In this document: one piece after another, positions 1 through 7,670 of the stretch | Position numbering within the stretch: position 1 is the stretch's first letter | Layout of the letters: every line of letters begins with the position of its first letter | NCBI GenBank assembly: GCA_027315115.1 | Contig: DAHUYQ010000042.1 | Location: forward strand, 1-54,953 | Direction: 5' to 3' | From: Solirubrobacterales bacterium | Lineage (GTDB): Bacteria; Actinomycetota; Thermoleophilia; Solirubrobacterales; Solirubrobacteraceae | DNA length: 54,953 nucleotides | Made by a program: the position numbers and the translations under genes | The notes under the pieces: generated by a model | Told to the model about the DNA's origin: nothing | Seen by the model: only the letters and a program-made list of their open reading frames with translations | The model's database searches: none

Positions 1-205
1 CGGCTCGCTGCTGATCGAGCAGAACGACGAGTGGCTGGTCTCGCGGCGCTACCTCTCCACGGAGTCGATGAGCCTCCTGGAGACCCCCGAGGGACTACAC
101 GCTGCCAAAGAGCAGACCAGCACACACACCCCAGAAGAACACAAGGAGGAGAAGCAGCTCCAAGCCGGCTGAGCGAGGCGTTACACCACTACCTACGACT
201 TGACT
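1..205 (+). mobile_element. 3' end of an IS256-family insertion sequence (partial)
   Basis: The window opens inside an insertion sequence. Its transposase C-terminus ends at 172. It is followed by a GTTACACCACTACC...GACTTGAC segment at about 179-205, which resembles the terminal inverted repeat of IS256/Mutator-type elements in actinobacteria. The left end lies outside the window, so neither the inverted repeat pair nor the target duplication can be confirmed. The exact right boundary is an estimate. Confidence 0.6.
2..172 (+). CDS. IS256-family transposase, C-terminal fragment
   Basis: The last 56 codons of a transposase are present in frame from base 2. The peptide contains the segment LLIEQNDEWLVSRRYLSTES, which matches the conserved C-terminal end of IS256/Mutator-family DDE transposases (typically hxExxDEWxxxRRYhSxES). 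A charged tail rich in Glu, Lys and Gln follows. The catalytic DDE core lies upstream of the window, so it cannot be judged whether the enzyme is intact. Its position beside an accessory cassette and a tRNA gene suggests a mobile region. Confidence 0.8.
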   Translation, partial: GSLLIEQNDEWLVSRRYLSTESMSLLETPEGLHAAKEQTSTHTPEEHKEEKQLQAG

Positions 206-537
206 TGCTCCTCCCCAAGCCGAAGAAGCTCGGTCAGCAGGTGCACTCGGTCGGCAGCTAACAACGCCGGCTTTGCTGGGGCCCTCACGGCAGGCTTCTC
301 GGGCACGCCAGAGTCGTTTTGGTGCTGTTTGTTGCGCATTGGCAGGTGGACTGTGATGCTGGAGCCAACGCCAAGCAGCACGAAGACGAATGCGGTCCAG
401 AACAGGTCGCGTGGCTCACTGGCCTTCGCCTTGGAGCTTGTGGCCCACGTAGCGCCTATAAGGAAGGCCACGCCGGTGACTATCAACGCTACGCCGAAGG
501 GCGCTGGCCCGCGAGGCTTTGGGGCAGAAGACCACAA
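193..537 (-). CDS. Small hypothetical membrane protein
   Basis: A 114-residue ORF with a TTG start. Two hydrophobic stretches, at about residues 14-33 and 45-65, are separated by a short charged loop, and a polar C-terminal tail of about 45 residues follows. This suggests a two-pass membrane protein. No family is recognised. The last six or so codons lie in the presumed IS inverted repeat, so the true 3' end may have been replaced by the IS insertion. No clear Shine-Dalgarno sequence precedes the start, and the AT content here is higher than in the core genes. It could be a chance ORF, but the paired hydrophobic segments favour a real or remnant gene. Confidence 0.42.
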   Translation of the reverse strand: MWSSAPKPRGPAPFGVALIVTGVAFLIGATWATSSKAKASEPRDLFWTAFVFVLLGVGSSITVHLPMRNKQHQNDSGVPEKPAVRAPAKPALLAADRVHLLTELLRLGEEQVKS

Positions 538-724
538 GAGCCAGTTTATTCAACTGGCTCTGGCGGCGGCAAGCCCCGAGGCGCAGTCAGCTCGGTGAAC
601 GCGCTCGCCGACGACCAGACCATCGAGCGCAACCCGAGGATGACGCTTGTCTTACGGGCGAGACGGGCTACGGCTTTGTTATCATTGGCGCCAGTACACG
701 TTCGACGTGAAAGATGGGATCATT

Positions 725-1504
725 GTGACAAGGTCGCGGGGACTCAGTGTTCTAGATCGCTTCGTCCGCGAAGGGCGCACCGGCTTTACGGCCGCCGAGC
801 TTCGTGCCGCCCTGGGTCTTTCTCCGCAGGCGACGTCCAACCATCTGAAGCGGCTGGCCAACAGCGGGCTGATCGACCGCGTCGCGCCGGGTCGCTATGT
901 CGCTCGGCCGATCGGCGCTCTCGGCACCGCGGCGGTCTGGGATGACCTGGGCTCGGTCGTGGCGGCCGTCTTCGGCGGGCATCCACACCGGATCGGGTTT
1001 CTCAGCGCTCTGGATCATCATGGCCTGCTCGTCCGGCCGATCCGCGCCATTCACGTCGCGAGCCCGTACCGGCCGCGACAGAGAGCGCTCACGGGCCGCC
1101 CGCTGCGCGTGATCGCAGAGCACGAGAGCACTGTGCTCCTGGGCACCGAACCGCTTGGGCCTTCGCGAGTGGCGACGGTGGAGCGCGCGCTGCTCGACGT
1201 GGCGTCGCGACCGCGGCTGGCCGGCGGCATGTCGCGGCTGGCCGAGGCGCTCGCTGCGGCCGATCGCGTGAGCGCGATCGACGAGCTTGCCGGCGAACTG
1301 CACGCAGGCGCCGCCTACCGGCGGATCGGCTCGATCGCTACGACACTCTCGCTCCCGGTCGCAGAGAACCTCCCGCCGCCGTCCTGGAGATCACTGATCG
1401 AGCTCGATCGCTCGGCGCGCGGCGAGCACGGATGGACAGACAGGACATGGGGCGTCGCGTGGCCGTATCCGGCATCCGAGCTTGAGGCGGTGGTGTTCGC
1501 GTGA
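725..1504 (+). CDS. AbiEi-like winged-helix protein (type IV antitoxin family) without an AbiEii partner
   Basis: The 259-residue protein starts with a winged helix-turn-helix (about residues 6-60) ending in the APGRYVA wing typical of AbiEi antitoxins and related transcription regulators. An AbiEi-type C-terminal region follows, containing ATVERALLDVASRP at about 150-163 and AYRRIGSIATTLS at about 197-209. In known AbiE systems AbiEi represses its own operon and counters the nucleotidyltransferase toxin AbiEii. Here no AbiEii follows; two NTPase genes do. GTG 725 is chosen because a weak GGGAT-type ribosome site precedes it. GTG 707 and TTG 647 are in-frame alternatives. The family is seen in the sequence. 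A role as regulator of the downstream NTPase pair is inferred. Confidence 0.75.
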   Translation: MTRSRGLSVLDRFVREGRTGFTAAELRAALGLSPQATSNHLKRLANSGLIDRVAPGRYVARPIGALGTAAVWDDLGSVVAAVFGGHPHRIGFLSALDHHGLLVRPIRAIHVASPYRPRQRALTGRPLRVIAEHESTVLLGTEPLGPSRVATVERALLDVASRPRLAGGMSRLAEALAAADRVSAIDELAGELHAGAAYRRIGSIATTLSLPVAENLPPPSWRSLIELDRSARGEHGWTDRTWGVAWPYPASELEAVVFA

Positions 1505-1549
1505 TCAGCAGGGGAGCGATCACCGCTCGCGCGAACGCCCGCGTTTCGG

Positions 1550-1580
1550 GCTAGCAAAAGTAGCTGCTATTATCGCTAGC
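1550..1580 (+). promoter_or_regulatory. Probable leaderless promoter and GCTAGC repeats before the first NTPase gene
   Basis: The 77-base gap after the AbiEi-like gene contains two copies of the palindrome GCTAGC (1550-1555 and 1575-1580), 25 bases apart. Between them is the -10-like hexamer TATTAT at 1568-1573, eight bases before the ATG at 1582. Transcription would begin at or next to the start codon. The GCTAGC pair could be an operator for the upstream winged-helix protein; that link is inferred. Confidence 0.5.
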
Positions 1581-1581
1581 G

Positions 1582-2574
1582 ATGATGTTGAGTGGACGTC
1601 CCCTTCTGGCGACGGTCGCCGATCGACGCTATCTCGTCGAGCGCACCGAGGCGGATCTGGTGCTCGGCCACGTGCGTGCGGGCATGAACACGTTGGTCTT
1701 GGCTGAGCGTGGGATGGGCAAGACGACCTTCCTACATCATCTCGAGGGGCGATTGGAGGATGAGGCCAGTGTCAGCACCGTCTACGTTGACGGACACAGG
1801 CTGGGCGACTCGGCGAGGATTCTGCTCGCTGTGCGTGACCGGCTGGCGGGATTGCGCACGCCTATCGGCGAGGGTCTGCGTGCAGTCGCGATGCCGTTCA
1901 CTCCGACCCCGGTCGAGGCACGCAACGAGGAAGCGCTACGGGTTGTACGGGAGCTCGCTGCCGAGGCGGGGAAGCGCAAAGTGTGCGTGCTGCTCGACGA
2001 TCCCGATCCCGAAGATGCCCATCGGCTGTTCGGCAGGCTGCGCGACGAGCTGTGGCAGACCGGCCTCGTGTGGGTCGTAGCGGGAGACCGGGCGCGGCGC
2101 CAGCAGTATCTGGCGCCGCCGGCCGACGCGTTCTTCGAGCGAATCGTGGAGCTGGCGCCGTTGACTGACGCGCAGCAGCGTGAGCTGATTCGCCGGCGCG
2201 TGGATCGCCGGGAAAGCAGGGAACTGTTGGATGTGCGGGTGCAGAGCGGCAGTCCGCGTGCGTTGCTCGCTTCGGTGCGCGACGTCGCCGACAGCACGGA
2301 CGGCGTCCAGGCAGTGCTGGCCCGCCGCGCTGAGCGCGAGACGCGCGCCGCCGGCAAGCTGGGCAGGCTGGAAAGCATGATGTTGACCGAGATCGAAGAC
2401 GGCGCAGTCGCGAGTGCCTCGGACCCCGACTGGACTGGGCGCTTCGGCATCAGCCGCCAGCGAGCTCAGCAGGCGCTCGCTGCTCTGGAGCGTGAGCAGC
2501 TCGTCCACGCCGAGCGCCTGCCGGGCCCGAGCGGACGTCCGCGCAAGGTCTACCGGCGCGTGGAGGACGTGTGA
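1582..2574 (+). CDS. P-loop NTPase with C-terminal winged helix (Orc1/Cdc6- or STAND-like)
   Basis: A 330-residue protein. The Walker A motif AERGMGKTT is at 41-49 and the Walker B segment VCVLLDD at 134-140. A sensor-like strand VWVVAGDR lies at 163-170, and a predicted lid region extends to about 260. The C-terminal 70 residues look like a DNA-binding winged helix: FGISRQRAQQALAALEREQL, then a basic wing GRPRKVYRR. This layout resembles Orc1/Cdc6-type AAA+ ATPases and AAA_16 STAND-type NTPases. No effector domain is visible. The gene overlaps the next by four bases (GTGA), indicating translational coupling. It probably acts with its neighbours in one complex or pathway, but the function is unknown. 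Confidence 0.8.
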   Translation: MMLSGRPLLATVADRRYLVERTEADLVLGHVRAGMNTLVLAERGMGKTTFLHHLEGRLEDEASVSTVYVDGHRLGDSARILLAVRDRLAGLRTPIGEGLRAVAMPFTPTPVEARNEEALRVVRELAAEAGKRKVCVLLDDPDPEDAHRLFGRLRDELWQTGLVWVVAGDRARRQQYLAPPADAFFERIVELAPLTDAQQRELIRRRVDRRESRELLDVRVQSGSPRALLASVRDVADSTDGVQAVLARRAERETRAAGKLGRLESMMLTEIEDGAVASASDPDWTGRFGISRQRAQQALAALEREQLVHAERLPGPSGRPRKVYRRVEDV

Positions 2575-3629
2575 CGCGCTCGCAGCTTGAATCGCTGCGA
2601 GCGGCAAACGCGTTGCCGCACACGTTGCGCTACGACCAGCTCGCGCCCTACCACGTGCCGTTCGACGAGCTGTGCGGCGGACGTGCCGTGGAGGGCGAGC
2701 TCGCGCACTGGCTCGCTCACCGCGGGCGTGTGGCGTTGATCGGGCCGAGCGGCTCGGGGAAGTCAAGCGCGCTTGCCTGGGTGCTCGCCCATCGAACACC
2801 GGAGAACCTCGCCATCCTGCGAATCCCGATCGCGCTCGCCGACGACGACACCGTCAAGACGACGGCCGGCTTCGCCCGTCACCTCATACGTCGGGTGATC
2901 GCCACCGCCCGTCTCGGGGACGGTGAGACGGGCAACCTGCGTAATCGTGCTGCCGACACGGTCCGCCGCGGCGGCGACGGGCGGCGACGCTCGCACAGCT
3001 TCGGCCTGAACGTCTGGATGCTCAAGGGGGAGCTCTCGCGCGAGCTGATGCGCTCGGGGGATGAGTTCGAAGAGCAGATCAGCGCTGGAGAGGTTGTCGA
3101 GGGCCTTCAGCGCTTGGTCGAGCTCTTCCGTGCCCGCGATACAGATCCAGTGCTCGTGTTGGATGACACCGACACCTGGATTGCTCGCCCGCATGACAGG
3201 CAGCCGGCCCAGCTTGCCGATGCGTTCTTCGCCCGCAACGTGCGCATGCTCGCCAGCGAGATCGACTGCGGCTTCATCCTCGCAGTGCACGCCAGCTACC
3301 TCGACCTAGCCGCCTACCGCGAGATCGCCCCACGGCTCGAGCGCATCCGCATCCCTCAGCTCGGCCGGCCCGAGACCGACCTTGCGCGCATCCTTACCCA
3401 CCGACTCGAGATCGCCGGTCTCGACGTCCCCCTCGATCAGATTTTCGAGCCAGCCGCGCTCACGGTTCTCGCCAACACCTACGAAGACCTGCCCGACGTC
3501 AGGCGCACGATCGCGACTGCCGCAAGCGCGATTCGGCTCGCCCTCGAGAACGACGACCTGGACCGCGTCACGCCCGCAGCAGTGCGGGCTGCCGCCGCAG
3601 AAGGCACGGCGGACGGTGCAGGGTCATGA
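2571..3629 (+). CDS. Second P-loop NTPase (AAA+ type) of the AbiEi-associated cassette
   Basis: A 352-residue protein starting at GTG 2571 inside the stop of the preceding gene. The Walker A motif GPSGSGKSS is at 58-66 and Walker B VLVLDDTD at 194-201. A sensor-1-like segment FILAVHASY lies at 235-243. The helical lid at about 268-345 contains PQLGRPETDLARILTHRLE, an Orc/AAA_16-like arrangement. A basic stretch at 127-141 (RRGGDGRRR) could touch nucleic acid. It lacks the C-terminal winged helix of its partner. Two dissimilar AAA-type NTPases coupled to an AbiEi-like protein is not an arrangement I recognise. Confidence 0.8.
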   Translation: MTRSQLESLRAANALPHTLRYDQLAPYHVPFDELCGGRAVEGELAHWLAHRGRVALIGPSGSGKSSALAWVLAHRTPENLAILRIPIALADDDTVKTTAGFARHLIRRVIATARLGDGETGNLRNRAADTVRRGGDGRRRSHSFGLNVWMLKGELSRELMRSGDEFEEQISAGEVVEGLQRLVELFRARDTDPVLVLDDTDTWIARPHDRQPAQLADAFFARNVRMLASEIDCGFILAVHASYLDLAAYREIAPRLERIRIPQLGRPETDLARILTHRLEIAGLDVPLDQIFEPAALTVLANTYEDLPDVRRTIATAASAIRLALENDDLDRVTPAAVRAAAAEGTADGAGS

Positions 3630-3779
3630 CCCCACGACCTCGGGTGGCCATTCCGGCCGACTCTAGGCCCACGAATGGGACCACGAGCATTTTCAAGCGC
3701 CGAAGCCCCTCGACGCGCCCGGCGACGGCAGCGCCCAATCCCGCATGAACAGACGAATTGCAGGCTTACAGGCCAGCCA

Positions 3780-3852
3780 AGCCGGAAACGGGACTTGAAC
3801 CCGTGACCCCCTGTTTACAAGACAGGTGCTCTACCAACTGAGCTATTCCGGC
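3780..3852 (-). tRNA. tRNA-Thr (anticodon UGU)
   Basis: Read on the minus strand, the 73 bases fold as a complete cloverleaf. The acceptor is GCCGGAA/TTCCGGC, the D-arm GCTC...GAGC, the anticodon stem CCTGT/ACAGG around loop CTTGTAA (anticodon TGT), and the T-arm ACGGG/CCCGT around TTCAAGT. The CCA end is not encoded. A possible -10 (TACCCT on the minus strand) lies at 3884-3889. The accessory cassette stops about 150 bases from the tRNA 3' end, a common island boundary, but no tRNA-derived direct repeat was found in the window. Confidence 0.97.
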
Positions 3853-3995
3853 GCGCGTCCCGGCCTCGGGGCGTCGTGACCCGAGGGTACCGCGCGAGCT
3901 GCCGCGCCGCCATTGACGGCGCGGGGTCGGTTCGGCGCGACGGCGCGGGACGTCGCAGCGCTGTAACGCCGTCGGGGGCGGCGGGTATCGGTGGC

Positions 3996-4784
3996 ATGGA
4001 CCTCGATCGACGTCGGCGCGCAGCGACGGGCGCAGAGCCGGCCCCAGCCGCTTCGGATCTCGAACAGATCCGCGCCCGCACGCTGACCCGCGGCATCAAC
4101 CGGCCGCTGTACCTGCTCGCGAGGTTGATCCTGGTGCCCTTCTTCCGCCTCTACTTCCGCCTCCAGGGGATCGGCGGGGCGGAGCTGCCGCGCTCCGGGC
4201 CGCTGCTGCTGGCGGCCAACCATCGCAGCTTCCTGGACCCGTTCGTGATCGGGGCGGTGGTCAAGCGGCCCGTCTACTACGTGGCCAAGCGAGAGCTGTT
4301 CGAGCGACGGGCGCAGGCATGGGTGCTGCGCAGCCTGGGGGCATTCCCGATCGACCGCGGGCGCAGCGACGAGGAGGCGATCAGGACCGCGAACGAGATC
4401 CTCGATCGTGGGGAGTGCGTGCTGATCTTCCCCGAGGGCACGCGCGTGCGGCGCGGGCCGCTTCGGGCTCCGCGCCGCGGCGTCGGCAGGCTCGCGCTGG
4501 AAACCGGAGCGCCTGTCGTGCCGGTGGCGGTGTTCGGCACCGAGAGCGTGCGGCGCGGCTGGCGCATACGGCCTCACCGGGTGCGGGTGCGTTTCGGCCG
4601 GGTGACGCGGCTGCCACGCACGCAGGACGTCTCGCCCGCGCTCGCCGCCGCGGCGACCGGCCGCGTGTGGGCATGCGTGGCGCTGCAGTGGGAGTGGCTC
4701 GGCGGCCAGGCGCCGGCGCGAGCGCAGGCCGCCGAACGCCGCGCGGGTCTCCGGGCAGGCGACCCGCTCCCCAGCCGGAGCTAG
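3996..4784 (+). CDS. 1-acylglycerol-3-phosphate acyltransferase-like protein (PlsC family)
   Basis: A 262-residue protein of the lysophospholipid acyltransferase family, which moves an acyl group onto lysophosphatidate or a related lipid at the inner membrane. The catalytic motif NHRSFLD is at 75-81 and the substrate-binding motif FPEGTR at 145-150. A hydrophobic stretch at 38-53 probably anchors it to the membrane. The C-terminal 60 residues are Ala/Arg-rich and poorly conserved. ATG 3996 is chosen because the 40 codons upstream have an unlikely composition and run towards the tRNA promoter. The exact lipid substrate cannot be told from sequence. Confidence 0.88.
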   Translation: MDLDRRRRAATGAEPAPAASDLEQIRARTLTRGINRPLYLLARLILVPFFRLYFRLQGIGGAELPRSGPLLLAANHRSFLDPFVIGAVVKRPVYYVAKRELFERRAQAWVLRSLGAFPIDRGRSDEEAIRTANEILDRGECVLIFPEGTRVRRGPLRAPRRGVGRLALETGAPVVPVAVFGTESVRRGWRIRPHRVRVRFGRVTRLPRTQDVSPALAAAATGRVWACVALQWEWLGGQAPARAQAAERRAGLRAGDPLPSRS

Positions 4785-4796
4785 ACGACCTCGGAG

Positions 4797-4802
4797 TACG
4801 CT
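4797..4802 (+). promoter_or_regulatory. -10-like hexamer TACGCT before the ECF sigma gene
   Basis: TACGCT lies seven bases before GTG 4810, a spacing that places the transcript start at the start codon. No -35 match is evident. It belongs to the recurring TAnnnT set seen across the window. Confidence 0.45.
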
Positions 4803-4809
4803 GCCTTGA

Positions 4810-5412
4810 GTGAGCGAGGAGAAACAGGACGATGGCTCGCCCCGGCGCACCAGGGCGCAACCGGACGACGGCTCGCCCCAGCGCAGCAAGGCGCAGGTGG
4901 ACGCGGACTTCTCGGAGCTGTACAAGGAGCATCTGCGCGACGTCTACAGCTACGCCTACTACCGGGTCGGCAACCATCACGATGCCGAGGACCTCACCGA
5001 GCAGACGTTCCTGCAGGCCTACAGGCACTTCGAGCGGGCGCAGCGGGAGTCCAACGGCAGGCCGCTGCGGCCATGGCTGATCAGGATCGCCCACAACCTC
5101 GCCGCGAACCTCTACCGGGACCGCTCCCGAAAGCCCGCGGCGTCGATCGAGGATCCCGACGCGCTCAGCGCGCTGCGCACCACGGAGGAGATCGTGGAGG
5201 GCCGCGAGGAGCTTTCGCGGGTGCTCTCCGCGGTCACAGACCTGCCGGAGGACAGGCGCGAGGCGCTGATCATGCGGTTCGCGCTCGGCATGGACAACCG
5301 CGAGATCGCGCGTGCGCTGGGCCGCTCGGACGGCGCCACGAAGGTGCTGATCCACAGGGCCATCAGGCAGCTTCAGGCCAAGGTGCGCGAGGACGAGGGC
5401 TCGGCCGCATGA
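4810..5412 (+). CDS. ECF-family RNA polymerase sigma factor
   Basis: A 200-residue sigma-70 factor with the two ECF regions. Region 2 (about 33-75) contains YYRVGNHHDAEDLTEQTFLQ. Region 4 (about 143-192) contains LPEDRREALIMRF and the helix-turn-helix NREIARALGRSDGATKVLIHR. A charged, low-complexity extension of about 28 residues precedes region 2. The next gene, 16 bases downstream, encodes a small protein with one membrane segment, which could tether or inhibit this sigma factor. GTG 4810 follows a TACGCT hexamer and is taken as a leaderless start. The regulon is unknown. Confidence 0.92.
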   Translation: MSEEKQDDGSPRRTRAQPDDGSPQRSKAQVDADFSELYKEHLRDVYSYAYYRVGNHHDAEDLTEQTFLQAYRHFERAQRESNGRPLRPWLIRIAHNLAANLYRDRSRKPAASIEDPDALSALRTTEEIVEGREELSRVLSAVTDLPEDRREALIMRFALGMDNREIARALGRSDGATKVLIHRAIRQLQAKVREDEGSAA

Positions 5413-5428
5413 GCCGCAGGAGGGGAGC

Positions 5429-5773
5429 ATGACCGGAACCGCCGACTTCGAGGGCCTGCTGCGCCAGGCGCTTTCGCCGGTCGAGCCGCCGGCGCACCTG
5501 ACCGACCGCCTGGAGCAGAGGCTGCAGAGCATCACCGAGATGGCCGCCGAGGAGCTCGACGCGCTCGAGCTCTCCGCGATGCGCGATCCGCGCAACTGGG
5601 TGCGACCCGCGGCGGCGGTGGTGCTGGGCACCGGCGCCGGCGCGGCGCTCGTGGTGCTCCGCGCGCGCAGGCGCGCGCCGCAGGCGCCGCAGATCGGATC
5701 GGCCGGGTCCACGGTGGGCAAGGCGCTGCGAGACGTCGAGGCTCAGACCCGCCGGCTGTTCGGGTCTCGCTGA
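5429..5773 (+). CDS. Small single-pass membrane protein beside the ECF sigma gene
   Basis: A 114-residue protein preceded by a strong ribosome site (AGGAGGGGAGC). The acidic N-terminal half (DFEGLLRQALSPVEPPAHLT) resembles the N-terminal stretch seen in proteins encoded next to ECF sigma factors. One membrane segment at about 59-76 (VRPAAAVVLGTGAGAALVVL) is followed by a very basic stop-transfer RARRR and a short tail. No zinc-binding anti-sigma HxxxCxxC motif is present. Its position 16 bases after the sigma gene makes an accessory or anti-sigma role plausible, but that is inferred. Confidence 0.75.
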   Translation: MTGTADFEGLLRQALSPVEPPAHLTDRLEQRLQSITEMAAEELDALELSAMRDPRNWVRPAAAVVLGTGAGAALVVLRARRRAPQAPQIGSAGSTVGKALRDVEAQTRRLFGSR

Positions 5774-5834
5774 GCTGACGGCTCGCGACGGGGCTCCACG
5801 CTTGCAGACGCGACCGAAACGCCCAGCCCGGCTG

Positions 5835-5840
5835 TAGGCT
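5835..5840 (+). promoter_or_regulatory. -10-like hexamer TAGGCT before the rhomboid gene
   Basis: TAGGCT ends ten bases before ATG 5851, with no ribosome site in between. This fits a leaderless or near-leaderless transcript for the rhomboid protease. Confidence 0.45.
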
Positions 5841-5850
5841 GCTGCATCCG

Positions 5851-6672
5851 ATGGCCAAGTGCTACAGGCATCCAGACCGCGAGACCGGCGTCTCCTGCTC
5901 ATCCTGCGGACGTCCCATCTGCACGGACTGCATGACGCCGACCAACGTCGGCATGCGCTGCCCCGAGTGCGCCAAGCAGCGCACCAAGGTCGTACGGATG
6001 CGCGAGATGACGCGCGTGCCGCGGGTCACCTACGCGCTGATCGCGATCAACGTGCTCGTGTTCCTGGCCGAGCAGGGGCAGTTCAGCGTCAACGGATCGG
6101 GGCTGTACGGCAGGGTCGCGAACGAAGGCTTCATTTCGAGGGCCACGATCGCGGAAGGCCATCAGTACTGGCGTCTGCTGACAAACGGCTTCATCCACGA
6201 GAACCTGCTGCACATCGGCTTCAACATGTATCTGCTCTATCTGCTCGGGATGATGCTGGAGCCGGCGATCGGATCGCTGCGGTTCGCGACGATCTATTTC
6301 ACGAGCCTTCTCGCCGGCTCGTTCGGCGTGCTGCTGTGGAGCAGCAATCCGAGCATCGGCGCCTCCGGGGCGATCTTCGGCCTGCTGGGCGCAGCGGTGA
6401 TCGAGCTGCGGGCACGACGCATGAGCGTGATGGAGACAGGCATTGGAGCTCTGATCGCTCTGAACCTCGTGATCACATTCCTGGACCCCAATATCTCGAT
6501 CGGCGCACATATCGGTGGCTTGATCGGTGGCGTGATCGCGGCGGCGGCCATCCGCTACGCCGACGATCGCCGCATGCCCGCCCTCGGCTTCGCCGCCTGC
6601 GCACTGATCAGCCTCGCCGCCGTGGTCGGCTCGATCGCGGTCGCGGGTGCGACCGGCACCGGGTTCGCCTGA
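5851..6672 (+). CDS. Rhomboid-family intramembrane serine protease with N-terminal zinc finger
   Basis: A 273-residue protein. The N-terminus carries a B-box-like zinc site: C4, H7, C16/C19, C24/C27 and C37/C40. Six or seven membrane helices follow from about residue 60. Rhomboid active-site features are present: HIGFN at 121-125 (oxyanion His/Asn), GASG with nucleophile Ser172, and the base His220 in GAHIGG. Rhomboids cut substrate membrane helices; substrates here are unknown. The zinc-finger fusion is common in actinobacterial rhomboids. The gene is alone on its strand segment, with the convergent BtuF-like gene 42 bases away. Confidence 0.95.
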   Translation: MAKCYRHPDRETGVSCSSCGRPICTDCMTPTNVGMRCPECAKQRTKVVRMREMTRVPRVTYALIAINVLVFLAEQGQFSVNGSGLYGRVANEGFISRATIAEGHQYWRLLTNGFIHENLLHIGFNMYLLYLLGMMLEPAIGSLRFATIYFTSLLAGSFGVLLWSSNPSIGASGAIFGLLGAAVIELRARRMSVMETGIGALIALNLVITFLDPNISIGAHIGGLIGGVIAAAAIRYADDRRMPALGFAACALISLAAVVGSIAVAGATGTGFA

Positions 6673-6714
6673 GCCGCGCCGCCGGCAGCGTGGTCGCCTG
6701 AGCGGCTCCGCGCC

Positions 6715-7623
6715 TCAAACCTGCTGTCTGATCTCCTGCTCCAGCTCGATCGCCGGTGCGGGCGCCTGAGGCATCGCATCCGGGTGCAGGATGTGCGCCA
6801 GCAGCTCCAGGCCGTCGACGAGTCGCGGCCCGGGCCTGGAGAAGTACGCGGAGGCGTTGACCGCCACGAGTCGCGTGGCGCCGAGCCTGCCGAGCTGCTC
6901 GGCATGTTCCAGCGCCTCCTGGCGCGCTCTGAGCTCGTGCAAGCCGCAGGGCATCACGACCACCACCTCGGGGGCGGCGGCCGCCACCGTCTCCCAGCTC
7001 ACCTGCTCGGATGGCTCGCCGGGCAGCCCGAGGACATCCTCGCCGCCGGCCATCTCGATCAGTTGGGGCGTCCAATGGCCAGCGATGAAGACCGGATCGA
7101 GCCACTCCAGCGCCGCCACGCGCGGTCGCGGGCGCCCGCGCACAGCCAGCCTCACGCGATCCACCCTGTCGGCGATCCGGCGCACGAGACCGACGCCCTG
7201 CTCCTTGCGGTCGGTGGCGGTCGCGACCGTGCGGATGTCGCCGAGCGTCTCGCCGAAGGTCTTGGGGTCCAGCGAGATGAGCTGCGGATCTCCCGGCAGC
7301 TCACGGGCCACCTTGGAGACCTCCTCGTAGGAGACGGCGCAGACGGGGCACAGCGCCTGGGTCACGATCAGGTCAGGCTCAGCCGCGCTCAGCGCGTCCT
7401 CGTCAAGCTCGTAGATCGCCAGTCCCTCCAGCGTCCGAGCCCTCACCGCCCGGTCGATCTCGGCGGCGGACAGGCCGGGCGGCAGCACGTCGCGAGTCAG
7501 CTTGGGCAGCTCCCGCGCGGCGGGCGGGTGGTCGCACTCGTGCGTGACCGCGACCACATCCTCGCCGAGGCCGAGCGCGAACAGCAGTTCCGTGGCGTGG
7601 GGGACGAGGCTGGCGATACGCAT
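6715..7623 (-). CDS. Cobalamin-binding BtuF-like protein (PF01497 fold, no signal peptide)
   Basis: A 302-residue protein of the periplasmic-binding fold. It starts MRIASLVPHATELLFALGLG, the usual opening of soluble cobalamin-binding BtuF-type proteins. A conserved ALCPVC segment is at about 91-96 and EWLDPVFIAGHWTPQLIEMAGG lies near the middle. There is no signal peptide or lipobox and no btuCD permease next door, so a cytoplasmic or non-transport role is likely. A TAGAGT hexamer on the minus strand (7633-7638) lies nine bases before the ATG. Binding to B12 is inferred from the family. Confidence 0.85.
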   Translation of the reverse strand: MRIASLVPHATELLFALGLGEDVVAVTHECDHPPAARELPKLTRDVLPPGLSAAEIDRAVRARTLEGLAIYELDEDALSAAEPDLIVTQALCPVCAVSYEEVSKVARELPGDPQLISLDPKTFGETLGDIRTVATATDRKEQGVGLVRRIADRVDRVRLAVRGRPRPRVAALEWLDPVFIAGHWTPQLIEMAGGEDVLGLPGEPSEQVSWETVAAAAPEVVVVMPCGLHELRARQEALEHAEQLGRLGATRLVAVNASAYFSRPGPRLVDGLELLAHILHPDAMPQAPAPAIELEQEIRQQV

Positions 7624-7670
7624 GTCATGCTGACTCTACTGTCGTGCGACCGAGGAGCGGAGGTGGTTTG

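Noticed and set aside
725..3629. Classical AbiE toxin-antitoxin pair
   Set aside because: No AbiEii nucleotidyltransferase (GSxxxD-type motif) is present. Both following genes have clear P-loop NTPase motifs.
3630..3852. tRNA-derived attachment site for the island
   Set aside because: No second copy of the tRNA-Thr 3' end was found within the accessory region, and no integrase is seen in the window. The far boundary may lie outside.
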